Below are positions 7,158 to 14,402 of a stretch of 14,402 nt of DNA, piece by piece. The DNA lies in the NCBI RefSeq assembly GCF_903642095.1, contig NZ_CAHJWD020000063.1:1-14402 (forward strand), given 5' to 3'. The position numbers and the translations under genes were made by a program. Below the pieces are notes generated by a model. It saw only the letters and a program-made list of their open reading frames with translations. It was not told where the DNA came from and searched no databases. The stretch comes from Bathymodiolus brooksi thiotrophic gill symbiont. GTDB taxonomy: Bacteria > Pseudomonadota > Gammaproteobacteria > PS1 > Pseudothioglobaceae. Each line of letters opens with the position of its first letter. The first letter of the stretch is position 1.

Positions 7158-8374
7158 TGCAAAGAGTTGTTGTTACAGGTATGGGGATTGTTTCCAGTTT
7201 AGGTGCAAATTGTGACGAAGTACTGGCATCCTTAAAAAACGCCAAATCAGGCATTAAATTTGATGAAAAATACGCAGAATTGGGGCTCAGGTCTCAGGTC
7301 TCAGGTCAAGTTGCCGAAGTTGACTCAAGTGAAATTATTGATAGAAAAATGAAACGCTTTATGGCGGATGCCGCTATTTACAATGCAGTTGCACTGGATG
7401 AGGCTATTAAACAATCTGGACTTACCGAAACCCAAGTTTCTAATCCACGCACAGGGCTTATCATGGGGTCTGGTGGTGCTAGTAATCAAAATGTAGTTGA
7501 AGCTGCCGACATTTTAAGAGAAAAAGGTATTAAACGCGTTGGTCCTTATCGAGTGCCACGCACTATGGGTTCTACCACTTCCGCTTGTCTATCTACAATG
7601 TTTAAAATCAAAGGCCTTAATTATTCTATCAGTTCTGCCTGCTCAACCAGTGCGCATTGTATTGGCAATGCAATGGAGCAAATCCAACTGGGTAAGCAAG
7701 ATGTAGTATTTGCAGGTGGTGGCGAGGAACTGGATTGGTCGCTGACGATGCTATTTGATGCCATGGGCGCATTGTCTTCTAAATACAATGAAACACCAAA
7801 ACGCGCTTCTCGTGCTTTTGATACAGAACGAGATGGCTTTGTGATTTCTGGTGGCGGCGGTGCATTAGTGCTTGAATCATTAGAACACGCTGAAGCACGA
7901 GGTGCCACCATCCTTGCTGAACTCACTGGCTATGGTGCAACATCAGATGGTTATGATATGGTTGCACCAAGTGGCGAAGGCGCTAAACGCTGTATGCAAT
8001 TAGCCACCTCAACTGTCAATGGTCCAATTGATTATATCAATGCACACGGCACTTCAACCCCTGTGGGTGATACTAAAGAACTGGGTGCCATTAAAGCAGT
8101 GTTTGGTAGCAACATTCCCAATGTAGGTTCAACCAAATCACTCTCAGGTCATGCACTAGGTGCAGCAGGTGTGAATGAATCAATCTACTCATTGTTAATG
8201 CTGCAAAACAACTTTATGGCAGAATCTGTGAATATTAACAATCTTGATGAAGCAGCTGAAGGCGTGCCAATTGTTCAAGCAACAACCATTCAATCACTCA
8301 ATCGTATAATGTCAAATAGCTTTGGTTTCGGTGGTACAAACGCTTGCTTAGTGTTTGAAAAATTTAAAAAGTAA
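7157..8374 (+). CDS. fabB: 3-oxoacyl-[ACP] synthase I
   Basis: FabB condenses malonyl-ACP with acyl-ACP and is needed to elongate the cis-3-decenoyl-ACP made by FabA. The 405-residue protein has the full Cys-His-His triad: Cys162 in [14 protein letters not shown], His297 in [14 protein letters not shown] and His332 in SGHALGAAG. These match Cys163, His298 and His333 of E. coli FabB. Further matches are AGGGEEL, the family ending [12 protein letters not shown], and [16 protein letters not shown] at the start. Adjacency to fabA and [10 protein letters not shown] favour FabB over FabF. A 7-bp unit, CTCAGGT, is repeated three times in tandem at 7286-7306, encoding part of LRSQVSGQV without changing the expected length. 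Confidence 0.97.
   Translation: MQRVVVTGMGIVSSLGANCDEVLASLKNAKSGIKFDEKYAELGLRSQVSGQVAEVDSSEIIDRKMKRFMADAAIYNAVALDEAIKQSGLTETQVSNPRTGLIMGSGGASNQNVVEAADILREKGIKRVGPYRVPRTMGSTTSACLSTMFKIKGLNYSISSACSTSAHCIGNAMEQIQLGKQDVVFAGGGEELDWSLTMLFDAMGALSSKYNETPKRASRAFDTERDGFVISGGGGALVLESLEHAEARGATILAELTGYGATSDGYDMVAPSGEGAKRCMQLATSTVNGPIDYINAHGTSTPVGDTKELGAIKAVFGSNIPNVGSTKSLSGHALGAAGVNESIYSLLMLQNNFMAESVNINNLDEAAEGVPIVQATTIQSLNRIMSNSFGFGGTNACLVFEKFKK
7286..7306. repeat. Three tandem copies of a 7-bp unit inside fabB
   Basis: CTCAGGT occurs three times without interruption. The unit is not a multiple of three, so gain or loss of one copy would shift the fabB frame. The translated stretch aligns to E. coli FabB without a gap, so the present copy number keeps the gene intact. 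Confidence 0.8.
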
Positions 8375-8384
8375 AATTATTTAC

Positions 8385-8415
8385 CTAGTTTTCGTTTTTG
8401 AAACACGAAAACCAG
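8385..8415 (+). terminator. Possible fabB terminator hairpin
   Basis: CTAGTTTTCG at 8385-8394 pairs with CGAAAACCAG at 8406-8415 (nine of ten pairs), with an 11-base loop. It begins 11 bases after the fabB stop. The following sequence is T-rich but has no clean U-tract and the stem is AT-rich, so termination strength is uncertain. Confidence 0.4.
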
Positions 8416-8494
8416 TTGCACATTTATTTGTTATTTTCATAACGACACTGTTGCTTTTCTTAGGAAAATATAGCGTCAGTTTGAAATATAATAT

Positions 8495-8639
8495 ACAACC
8501 TTTGTATAAATATAATGATTAACAAAATTCAACTTTTACCAAATTGGTAATTTCTTTAAACCTTGTTTTGGCAAGACTAAAACTGAGTTTGAAAAATTAC
8601 CAAATAATTCTTGATAATTCATATTTATACAAAAACCTC
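8495..8639. repeat. MITE-like inverted-repeat element, about 145 bp, non-coding
   Basis: The outer arms are a perfect 13-bp inverted repeat: TTTGTATAAATAT at 8501-8513 and ATATTTATACAAA at 8621-8633. Inner arms TTGGTAATTT (8544-8553) and AAATTACCAA (8594-8603) are again perfect. The centre is CTTG/CAAG at 8562-8565 and 8572-8575. The left arm has an extra palindrome, TTACCAA-A-TTGGTAA, at 8536-8550. The two halves therefore fold on each other almost along their whole length. Read inward from 8639 on the minus strand, the right end starts GAGGTTTTTGTATAAATATG, which closely resembles the sequence at the window's right edge (GAGACTTTTGCATAAATATG at 14367). No reading frame of note lies inside. 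Boundaries are approximate because the left terminus (8495-8500) has diverged, and no clear target duplication was found. Confidence 0.65.
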
Positions 8640-8695
8640 ATAAGATAAGGTCTGTAAAATTTACTGTCGTATGCTGTTACTTTCCCCGTGTCGTT

Positions 8696-9616
8696 TTAAG
8701 GTCGATTATCAACAGCTTGCTCTTCTTTTTCCGATGGCAATAAATCTTCTTTACTAATGCCTAGCATTAAAATCATTGAACTTGCCACATAGATAGACGA
8801 GTAAGTACCAACCACCACGCCAATTAATAAGGCTGTAGCAAAACTGTGAATAATCTCACCACCAAGAAAGAACAATGCCAACAATACCAACAAGGTCGTT
8901 ACTGAGGTCATAATCGTTCTAGAAAGCGTTTGGTTAAGTGCGTTATTGATAATTTTTTCAGAATCCACATGCCGAGTAGATAAAAAGTTTTCACGAATTC
9001 TGTCAAATACAACAATGGTGTCATTTAACGAGTAACCAATCACGGCTAAAATCGCCGCCAACACTGTTAAATCAAACTCTATTTGTAAAATCGAGAAGAC
9101 ACCCAAGGTAATAATTACATCGTGAATAAGCGCTGAAATTGAACCTAGTGCAAAGCGATATTCAAAACGAAATGCCACATAAATTAAAATACCAATAAGT
9201 GCATACAACATCGCCAAACCGCCATCATTGGTTAATTCTTCACCCACTTTAGGGCCAACAAATTCCACACGGCGAATGTCTACACCATCACCCAGTAAAT
9301 GAATAATTTTAGAACTAAGTTTTGCGCTAGAAATTGCTTGAGACTTAAGGCGAATGAGAATCTCTTTAGTTGAGCCAAAATATTGCACATTGGCACTTTG
9401 AAAGTTTGCTTCGCTCAGGGAGGATCGCACAACGGCTAAATCTACTTCTTGCTGGTAGCCAACCTCAAGTAAAGTGCCGCCAGTAAAGTCTATTCCCAAC
9501 TTTAAGCCATTCATTGATAATGAAAATATGGATACTGTAATTAGTATTGCCGAAGCAATAATAGCATAAATACGCTTACTAACAAAATCAATTTTAGGGA
9601 TGTTTAACGCTTTCAT
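8696..9616 (-). CDS. secF: Protein translocase subunit SecF
   Basis: SecF forms the SecDF complex in the inner membrane. The complex uses the proton-motive force to help pull preproteins through SecYEG on the periplasmic side. This 306-residue protein shows an N-terminal membrane helix (about 17-36), then GIDFTGGTLLEV (41-52), the periplasmic P1-type domain (about 53-120) ending in VGPKVGEEL (120-128), and five further helices between about 132 and 287. IGYSLNDTIVVFDRIREN at 193-210 is the signature. The start overlaps the secD stop by four bases (ATGA), with a strong site GAGGAG inside secD, eight bases before the ATG. The hydrophilic tail SEKEEQAVDNRP is normal. It is the last gene of the serS-yajC-secD-secF string. 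Confidence 0.97.
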   Translation of the reverse strand: MKALNIPKIDFVSKRIYAIIASAILITVSIFSLSMNGLKLGIDFTGGTLLEVGYQQEVDLAVVRSSLSEANFQSANVQYFGSTKEILIRLKSQAISSAKLSSKIIHLLGDGVDIRRVEFVGPKVGEELTNDGGLAMLYALIGILIYVAFRFEYRFALGSISALIHDVIITLGVFSILQIEFDLTVLAAILAVIGYSLNDTIVVFDRIRENFLSTRHVDSEKIINNALNQTLSRTIMTSVTTLLVLLALFFLGGEIIHSFATALLIGVVVGTYSSIYVASSMILMLGISKEDLLPSEKEEQAVDNRP

Positions 9617-11466
9617 ATTGATAACTCCTCAATTTTTTTACCACCATAAATCTTATTAACAATCGCCCTAGAGACAATAATTGCCGTAAACATTGAGGTA
9701 ATAATGCCAATGGATAAAGTAATGGCAAAACCTTTAATTGGCCCCGTGCCAAAACTAAATAGAACCAGTGATGCAATCAGTGTAGTGATGTTGGCATCAG
9801 CAATTGTCAAAACTGCTTTATCGTAACCACTTGAAATGGCTTTTTGAATATCACCATTAGTGCCGAGCTCTTCCTTAATACGCTCGAAAATTAACACATT
9901 GGCATCAACTGCCATACCCACAGTCAGCACAATTCCAGCAATACCTGGCAAGGTCAATGTAGCTTGCAACAAAGAAAGCACAGAAACAATCATCACCAGA
10001 TTAAGCATCAAAGCAACATTTGCCACCATTCCAAATACACGGTAACGCATAGCCATAAATATTAATACCAGCACAAAACCAGCAATCACACTTAACACGC
10101 CTTTTTCAACATTATCTGCACCTAAACTTGGGCCAATAGTGCGTTCTTCGATAATCTCAACTGGTGCTGAAAGAGAACCAGCTCTAAGTAATAACGCTAA
10201 ATTACGCGCTTCTCGTGCACTGTCAATGCCTGTAATTCGAAATCGTGTTGAGAATGCCCCTTGGATGGTAGCGGCATTAATAATATCTTTGGTGGTAGTG
10301 CGATTTTTGATAGTTTTACCATTTTTAACAATGGTTTCCACCTTATTTTCAATAAACACAACCGCCATACGATGACCCAAATATTTCTTAGTTGTCTCCA
10401 ACATTGCACGACCGCCTGCACTATCCAAAGTAATGTTAACCATGGGTGAATTGTCTTCTGAATCAACACCTGATGCCGCTCCAGTAATATTTTCACCTGT
10501 TGCAATAACTCTGGTTTTTAGCAACAAAGGCCTGTCATCTTTAAAGTAATAAAGCTTTGATCCAATTGGCGACCTACTAGATTGCATGACTGCTTTTGGG
10601 TCATTTTCTTCATCAACTAGCCTAAATTCTAATGTGGCAACTGCACCTAAAATCTCTTTGGCTCTTGCTGTATCTTGCACACCCGGTAATTGCACCACTA
10701 TTCGCTCTAACCCTTGCTGTTGAATAATGGGCTCTGCTACACCCAGTTCATTGACTCGGTTTCTGAGTGTGGTAATGTTTTGTTTTAATGCATTATTCTT
10801 TGCCTGCTTTTGTGCACTATCACTCATACTAATTTGAGCCACTAATGAATTTTGATTGCGAGTGTCTGAAACCACCAAATCGCTCAATTCTGATTTAATT
10901 ATCTTTAACGCCTTATGCTTTGCCTCAAGGGTTTTAAAGCGAATGACAATATGCCCACCTTCTTTTTTAATACTTTTATACAATCGATCAACACGCAATA
11001 GTGTGCGTAATTCATTATAGTATTTATCAATTGACATTGACAAGACCGAGTGCATATCTACTTCTAATAGAAAATGCACGCCACCACGAAGATCTAAGCC
11101 TAGCGACATTGCTTTACCTCCTAAACCAGCCAACCATGAGGGGACTGAAGGCGCAAGATTAAGTGCGACCACATAGCGGCGACCTAATTTTTCTTTAAGC
11201 ACATCTTTAGCAGACAATTGACTAGCATTGTCTTTAAAACGCACCAAAATACGACGGTTTGATAAATTAGCCGACTTATAATTAACGCCTTTGGTTTTTA
11301 ATGCACTTGTGATTTTCGCTAAATCGCTCTCAGTAATAACTTTATCTCCAGCACTAGACACTTGCACTGCCAAATCTGAGCCAAAAATATTGGGCAGTGC
11401 ATACAAAATAGAAAGTAGTAAGAAGAAAGCAATAAGTGCATTTCTTGAATTAGAATAATGATTCAT
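9613..11466 (-). CDS. secD: Protein translocase subunit SecD
   Basis: This is the larger half of the SecDF translocation motor. The 617-residue protein has one N-terminal membrane helix (about 10-28), a large periplasmic region (about 29-450) with SLGLDLRGGVHFLLEVD at 121-137, and a C-terminal five-helix membrane domain (about 455-605). VGMAVDANVLIFERIKEE at 516-533 carries the conserved Asp and Arg associated with proton transport in the family. ITTLIASLVLFSFGTGPIKG is also typical. The length is normal for Gammaproteobacteria. It starts 18 bases after yajC. The ATG has no recognisable Shine-Dalgarno site, so coupling to yajC is likely. Its final EE codons contain the SecF ribosome-binding site. 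Confidence 0.97.
   Translation of the reverse strand: MNHYSNSRNALIAFFLLLSILYALPNIFGSDLAVQVSSAGDKVITESDLAKITSALKTKGVNYKSANLSNRRILVRFKDNASQLSAKDVLKEKLGRRYVVALNLAPSVPSWLAGLGGKAMSLGLDLRGGVHFLLEVDMHSVLSMSIDKYYNELRTLLRVDRLYKSIKKEGGHIVIRFKTLEAKHKALKIIKSELSDLVVSDTRNQNSLVAQISMSDSAQKQAKNNALKQNITTLRNRVNELGVAEPIIQQQGLERIVVQLPGVQDTARAKEILGAVATLEFRLVDEENDPKAVMQSSRSPIGSKLYYFKDDRPLLLKTRVIATGENITGAASGVDSEDNSPMVNITLDSAGGRAMLETTKKYLGHRMAVVFIENKVETIVKNGKTIKNRTTTKDIINAATIQGAFSTRFRITGIDSAREARNLALLLRAGSLSAPVEIIEERTIGPSLGADNVEKGVLSVIAGFVLVLIFMAMRYRVFGMVANVALMLNLVMIVSVLSLLQATLTLPGIAGIVLTVGMAVDANVLIFERIKEELGTNGDIQKAISSGYDKAVLTIADANITTLIASLVLFSFGTGPIKGFAITLSIGIITSMFTAIIVSRAIVNKIYGGKKIEELSI
9625..9630 (-). promoter_or_regulatory. 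SecF ribosome-binding site inside the secD coding sequence
   Basis: On the minus strand the sequence GAGGAG lies eight bases before the secF ATG and also encodes the Glu-Glu of the SecD C-terminus (EELSI-stop). Together with the ATGA overlap this supports the secF start and indicates coupled translation of the two partner subunits. Confidence 0.75.
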
Positions 11467-11484
11467 AAGTTTTTTGTCTTAAAA

Positions 11485-11823
11485 TTAAATTTTTGCACTG
11501 CCTTTAGGCATCTTTTGATTGATTCCCTGCTTTTGCACTTTGATGATGACACCATTAGCAATCTCAACCATAGCAAAAGACTCATCCACTGACTTCACTA
11601 CGCCAATTACACCGCCATTAGTAACAACTTCATCGCCTTTTTTTAAAGCCGCTAACAACACCTTGTGTTCTTTAGCACGCTTTTGCTGTGGTCTAATTAA
11701 TAAAAAATAAAAAACCACAAACAGTAACACTAATGGCACCAAATCACCCAATCCAGAACCTGTAATCGTTGACGCTTCGCCCTCTGCAAATGCTGGGGAT
11801 ATAATTAAATCTAATAAATTCAT
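11485..11823 (-). CDS. yajC: Preprotein translocase accessory subunit YajC
   Basis: YajC is a small inner-membrane protein that co-purifies with SecDF. This 112-residue protein has the usual form: a short N-terminal stretch (MNLLDLIISPAFAEG), one strong membrane helix at about 27-44 (LVPLVLLFVVFYFLLIRP), the hallmark RPQQKRAKEHK directly after it, and a small cytoplasmic domain with LKKGDEVVTNGGVIGVV (60-76). It lies between serS and secD with gaps of 12 and 18 bases. In many Gammaproteobacteria tgt precedes yajC, but here the upstream gene is serS. A good site AGGAG lies nine bases before the ATG. Confidence 0.96.
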   Translation of the reverse strand: MNLLDLIISPAFAEGEASTITGSGLGDLVPLVLLFVVFYFLLIRPQQKRAKEHKVLLAALKKGDEVVTNGGVIGVVKSVDESFAMVEIANGVIIKVQKQGINQKMPKGSAKI

Positions 11824-11832
11824 TGCTTTTTT

Positions 11833-11835
11833 CTC

Positions 11836-11837
<2 letters not shown>
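11833..11837 (-). promoter_or_regulatory. YajC ribosome-binding site overlapping the serS stop codon
   Basis: On the minus strand AGGAG lies nine bases before the yajC ATG and shares bases with the TAG that ends serS (11836-11838). This ties yajC translation to the end of serS and supports one transcript. Confidence 0.65.
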
Positions 11838-13140
<1,303 letters not shown>

Positions 13141-13203
13141 TTATATAACAGAGAATATTAGATAAATTCATATTCACTTAAAAAATTACCAAGGAATTAT
13201 ACT

Positions 13204-13491
13204 ATGTTCAACTCATTCTCAGGCAACGATGCTTGTAAACTCTTAGCTGATGGCGCTCAATTAGTTGATGTCCGCTCTAGCAATGAATTTTCTCAAGGTG
13301 CATTACCAAATGCTATCAATTTACCACTACAATCTATTATGAATGCAAAAAATATATTAGACGAAAACAAAGCAATTGTTCTATATTGCGTTACTGGTAT
13401 GCGCTCTTCCACTGCTAAAAACTATTTGGTAAAAATGGGCTTTAATAATGTCAACGACCTTGGTTCATTTAAAAACTACAACTGCGAATAA
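13204..13491 (+). CDS. Single-domain rhodanese-like sulfurtransferase
   Basis: This 95-residue protein consists of one rhodanese domain. LVDVRSSNEFSQGALPNAIN (20-39) matches the D-V-R-x-x-x-E-F-x-x-G-x-x-x-x-A-x-N strand-turn pattern. The active-site loop is CVTGMRSS, with the catalytic Cys62 that would carry the persulfide. The end, LVKMGFNNVNDLGSF, matches the usual GF-x-x-V-x-x-L-x-G-G region with Ser in place of the second Gly. No signal peptide is present, so it is cytoplasmic. The donor and acceptor cannot be told from sequence, but transfer of sulfane sulfur in sulfur trafficking is the family role. AAGGA at 13191-13195, eight bases before ATG, supports the start. The resemblance is to GlpE/PspE-like small proteins rather than the two-domain enzymes. 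Confidence 0.85.
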   Translation: MFNSFSGNDACKLLADGAQLVDVRSSNEFSQGALPNAINLPLQSIMNAKNILDENKAIVLYCVTGMRSSTAKNYLVKMGFNNVNDLGSFKNYNCE

Positions 13492-13593
13492 CCACTCACT
13501 AATACTAAATGGTGTTAATGTATTACAGAACTTGCTTAGACAAAACAATATTTTATACATACCAGCAAAGTCAATTTTTGTTAAAATCTTGTT

Positions 13594-14226
13594 ATGCGAG
13601 TAAAAAGCAAATGGCACAAAAGTCAAGTTAAAACCATCGAAGATATTGGCGGTGCGATGGCGTTTATCTGTTGGCGTATCACCAAAAATCATCTTGAAGA
13701 TTTAATTAACGAAGGTTTTGTAATTGAAAAAGAACAAGTTTTTAATGTTATTATTGAATACTTATGCTTTCTTATTCAATCCATCGATCGCCTTGTATTT
13801 AAAACACTCAACACCGAACAACGACAAGAATTAATCAACAAACTAGCAAAACAATCCGCCTTTTACTATCAAGAAAATAAAACCGAACGCATTGGCGAGG
13901 GCAATCACTGGAAATCATTCATAAATACCTACAATCAGCGATCAAAAGACTATTCTGACTATGATTTTACCAGTAACGAACCTAGTTATCATTTCTTAAG
14001 ATACTTCTCTGAAAAGGTTAAATTAGCCATGACTGATGTTGATGCAAAATGGATTGTGCAACAAATGATTGAAATCCAAGCACCTAAAGCCTTTAAAAAA
14101 ATCGCTCAAAGTGTTGATGATTTAGTGTCGGTCGATAAAATCATTTCCAAAGAACGACAAATTGAAAAGAAAGACAATAAAATCCCTCGTGCTAAACGCA
14201 AATCCACCCGCCAAGACTTGCAATAA
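13594..14226 (+). CDS. Hypothetical soluble protein of unknown function
   Basis: I do not recognise this 210-residue protein with confidence. Composition and codon use look like a real gene. It is mainly helical with no membrane segment or signal peptide. Notable blocks are WHKSQVKTIEDIGGAMAFIC (7-26), a hydrophobic helix NVIIEYLCFLIQSIDRLVFK (51-70), an aromatic-rich middle with NHWKSFINTYNQRSKDYSDYD (104-124) and WIVQQMIEIQAPKAF (153-167). A charged, Lys/Arg-rich tail runs from about 184 to 207 (KERQIEKK, PRAKRKSTRQ), which could contact nucleic acid or be disordered. It starts 102 bases after the rhodanese gene. TGTTAAAAT at 13579-13587 is an extended -10-like box, which would give a leaderless message; a weaker TTGCTT/TATACA pair lies at 13532-13559. 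No Shine-Dalgarno site is visible. The existence of the gene is well supported. Its role is not. Confidence 0.8.
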   Translation: MRVKSKWHKSQVKTIEDIGGAMAFICWRITKNHLEDLINEGFVIEKEQVFNVIIEYLCFLIQSIDRLVFKTLNTEQRQELINKLAKQSAFYYQENKTERIGEGNHWKSFINTYNQRSKDYSDYDFTSNEPSYHFLRYFSEKVKLAMTDVDAKWIVQQMIEIQAPKAFKKIAQSVDDLVSVDKIISKERQIEKKDNKIPRAKRKSTRQDLQ

Positions 14227-14366
14227 CTCAATCCTTAAAAAACATCTAGCTCAGAAAATAATACCTCATCAATAAAAAACTTTAATATGGTCTTTTAACC
14301 CTATATTTTTACATAACCACTCACTTTTCTAAGTTAAAAAGTTACGCCAGAGAATTCCCTTTATTT

Positions 14367-14402
14367 GAGACTTTTGCATAAATATGAATGATTGGCAGAA
14401 TT
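14367..14402. repeat. Terminus of a dispersed repeat or insertion element, cut by the window end
   Basis: The window ends with a sequence that begins GAGACTTTTGCATAAATATG and continues AATGATTGGCAGAATT. Twenty of its first 23 bases match the right end of the 8495-8639 element (minus strand from 8639), and the three differences are all transitions. The following AATGATT..CA.AATT matches that element's left arm at 8514-8529. It is thus a second copy or a longer relative, which may be an insertion sequence whose transposase lies beyond the edge. Confidence 0.55.

Larger units (their letters stand above)
8375..8695. other. Gene-free convergent intergenic region between fabB and secF
   Basis: Both flanking genes end here. 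No frame with protein-like composition is visible on either strand. The region holds a hairpin directly after fabB (8385-8415), a structured inverted-repeat element (about 8495-8639), and a short odd-centred palindrome GTAAAATTTAC at 8654-8664. AACGACAC at 8441-8448 and GTGTCGTT at 8688-8695 are an inverted pair flanking the element and may be chance. Confidence 0.75.

Noticed and set aside
8441..8695. 8-bp inverted pair AACGACAC / GTGTCGTT flanking the repeat element
   Set aside because: It is too short and too far from the element's ends to be its terminal repeats, and an 8-mer match is expected by chance.
10197..10505. A 102-codon minus-strand frame inside secD, and smaller plus-strand frames at 9860-10449
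   Set aside because: They are shadows of the strongly conserved SecD coding sequence in other frames, with unnatural composition.
13161..13200. Short stretches (AAAAATTACCAA, ATTCATATT) before the rhodanese gene resembling pieces of the 8.5 kb element
   Set aside because: The pieces occur in a different order, are very AT-rich and lack the terminal GAG sequence and paired arms, so chance similarity is the simpler explanation.
14227..14366. Possible terminator after the hypothetical gene
   Set aside because: I looked for a stem followed by T residues and found only scattered A/T runs without a stable GC-containing hairpin.

Overview
This is a 14.4 kb chromosomal segment of an AT-rich gammaproteobacterium. 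The folC-cvpA-purF-metZ order is the one I recall from Pseudomonas. PurF aligns closely with the E. coli enzyme from the Met-Cys start onward, and fabA-fabB and yajC-secD-secF are arranged as in Gammaproteobacteria. Low GC, tight packing and a direct-sulfhydrylation methionine gene (metZ) would suit the SUP05/Thioglobus sulfur-oxidiser group and mussel or clam symbionts. That placement is an inference from style and memory, not from a marker gene.

Left edge (1-716), accessory and decaying: the 3' end of a TPR-repeat gene, a gap with overlapping inverted repeats, then a broken VapBC-type toxin-antitoxin locus. The ribbon-helix-helix antitoxin has lost its original C-terminal frame. The PIN-domain toxin is only a stub of about 25 codons that runs directly into trmB.

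Plus-strand block (713-8374), housekeeping: trmB (tRNA m7G46 methyltransferase), fxsA (inner-membrane protein), folC (folate polyglutamylation), an unusually long cvpA, purF (first committed step of purine synthesis), metZ (homocysteine from O-succinylhomoserine and sulfide), and fabA-fabB (anaerobic unsaturated fatty-acid synthesis). trmB/fxsA/folC overlap and fabA/fabB overlap by one base, so they are probably translationally coupled. An extended -10 box before fabA may start a separate fabAB transcript.

Convergent gap (8375-8695): no gene. It holds a possible fabB terminator and a MITE-like inverted-repeat element of about 145 bp. The last 36 bases of the window resemble the ends of that element, so a second, possibly full-length, relative begins there.

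Minus-strand block (8696-13122): serS-yajC-secD-secF, read right to left. It pairs seryl-tRNA synthetase with the accessory Sec translocon subunits. The Shine-Dalgarno sites of yajC and secF lie within or against the preceding genes.

Right end (13204-14402): a small rhodanese-domain protein, a 210-residue soluble protein that I do not recognise, and the edge of the second repeat copy. I see no phage, CRISPR, rRNA or tRNA gene. The most novel elements are the MITE-like repeat pair, the expanded CvpA, the fossil VapBC upstream of trmB, and the unknown protein.
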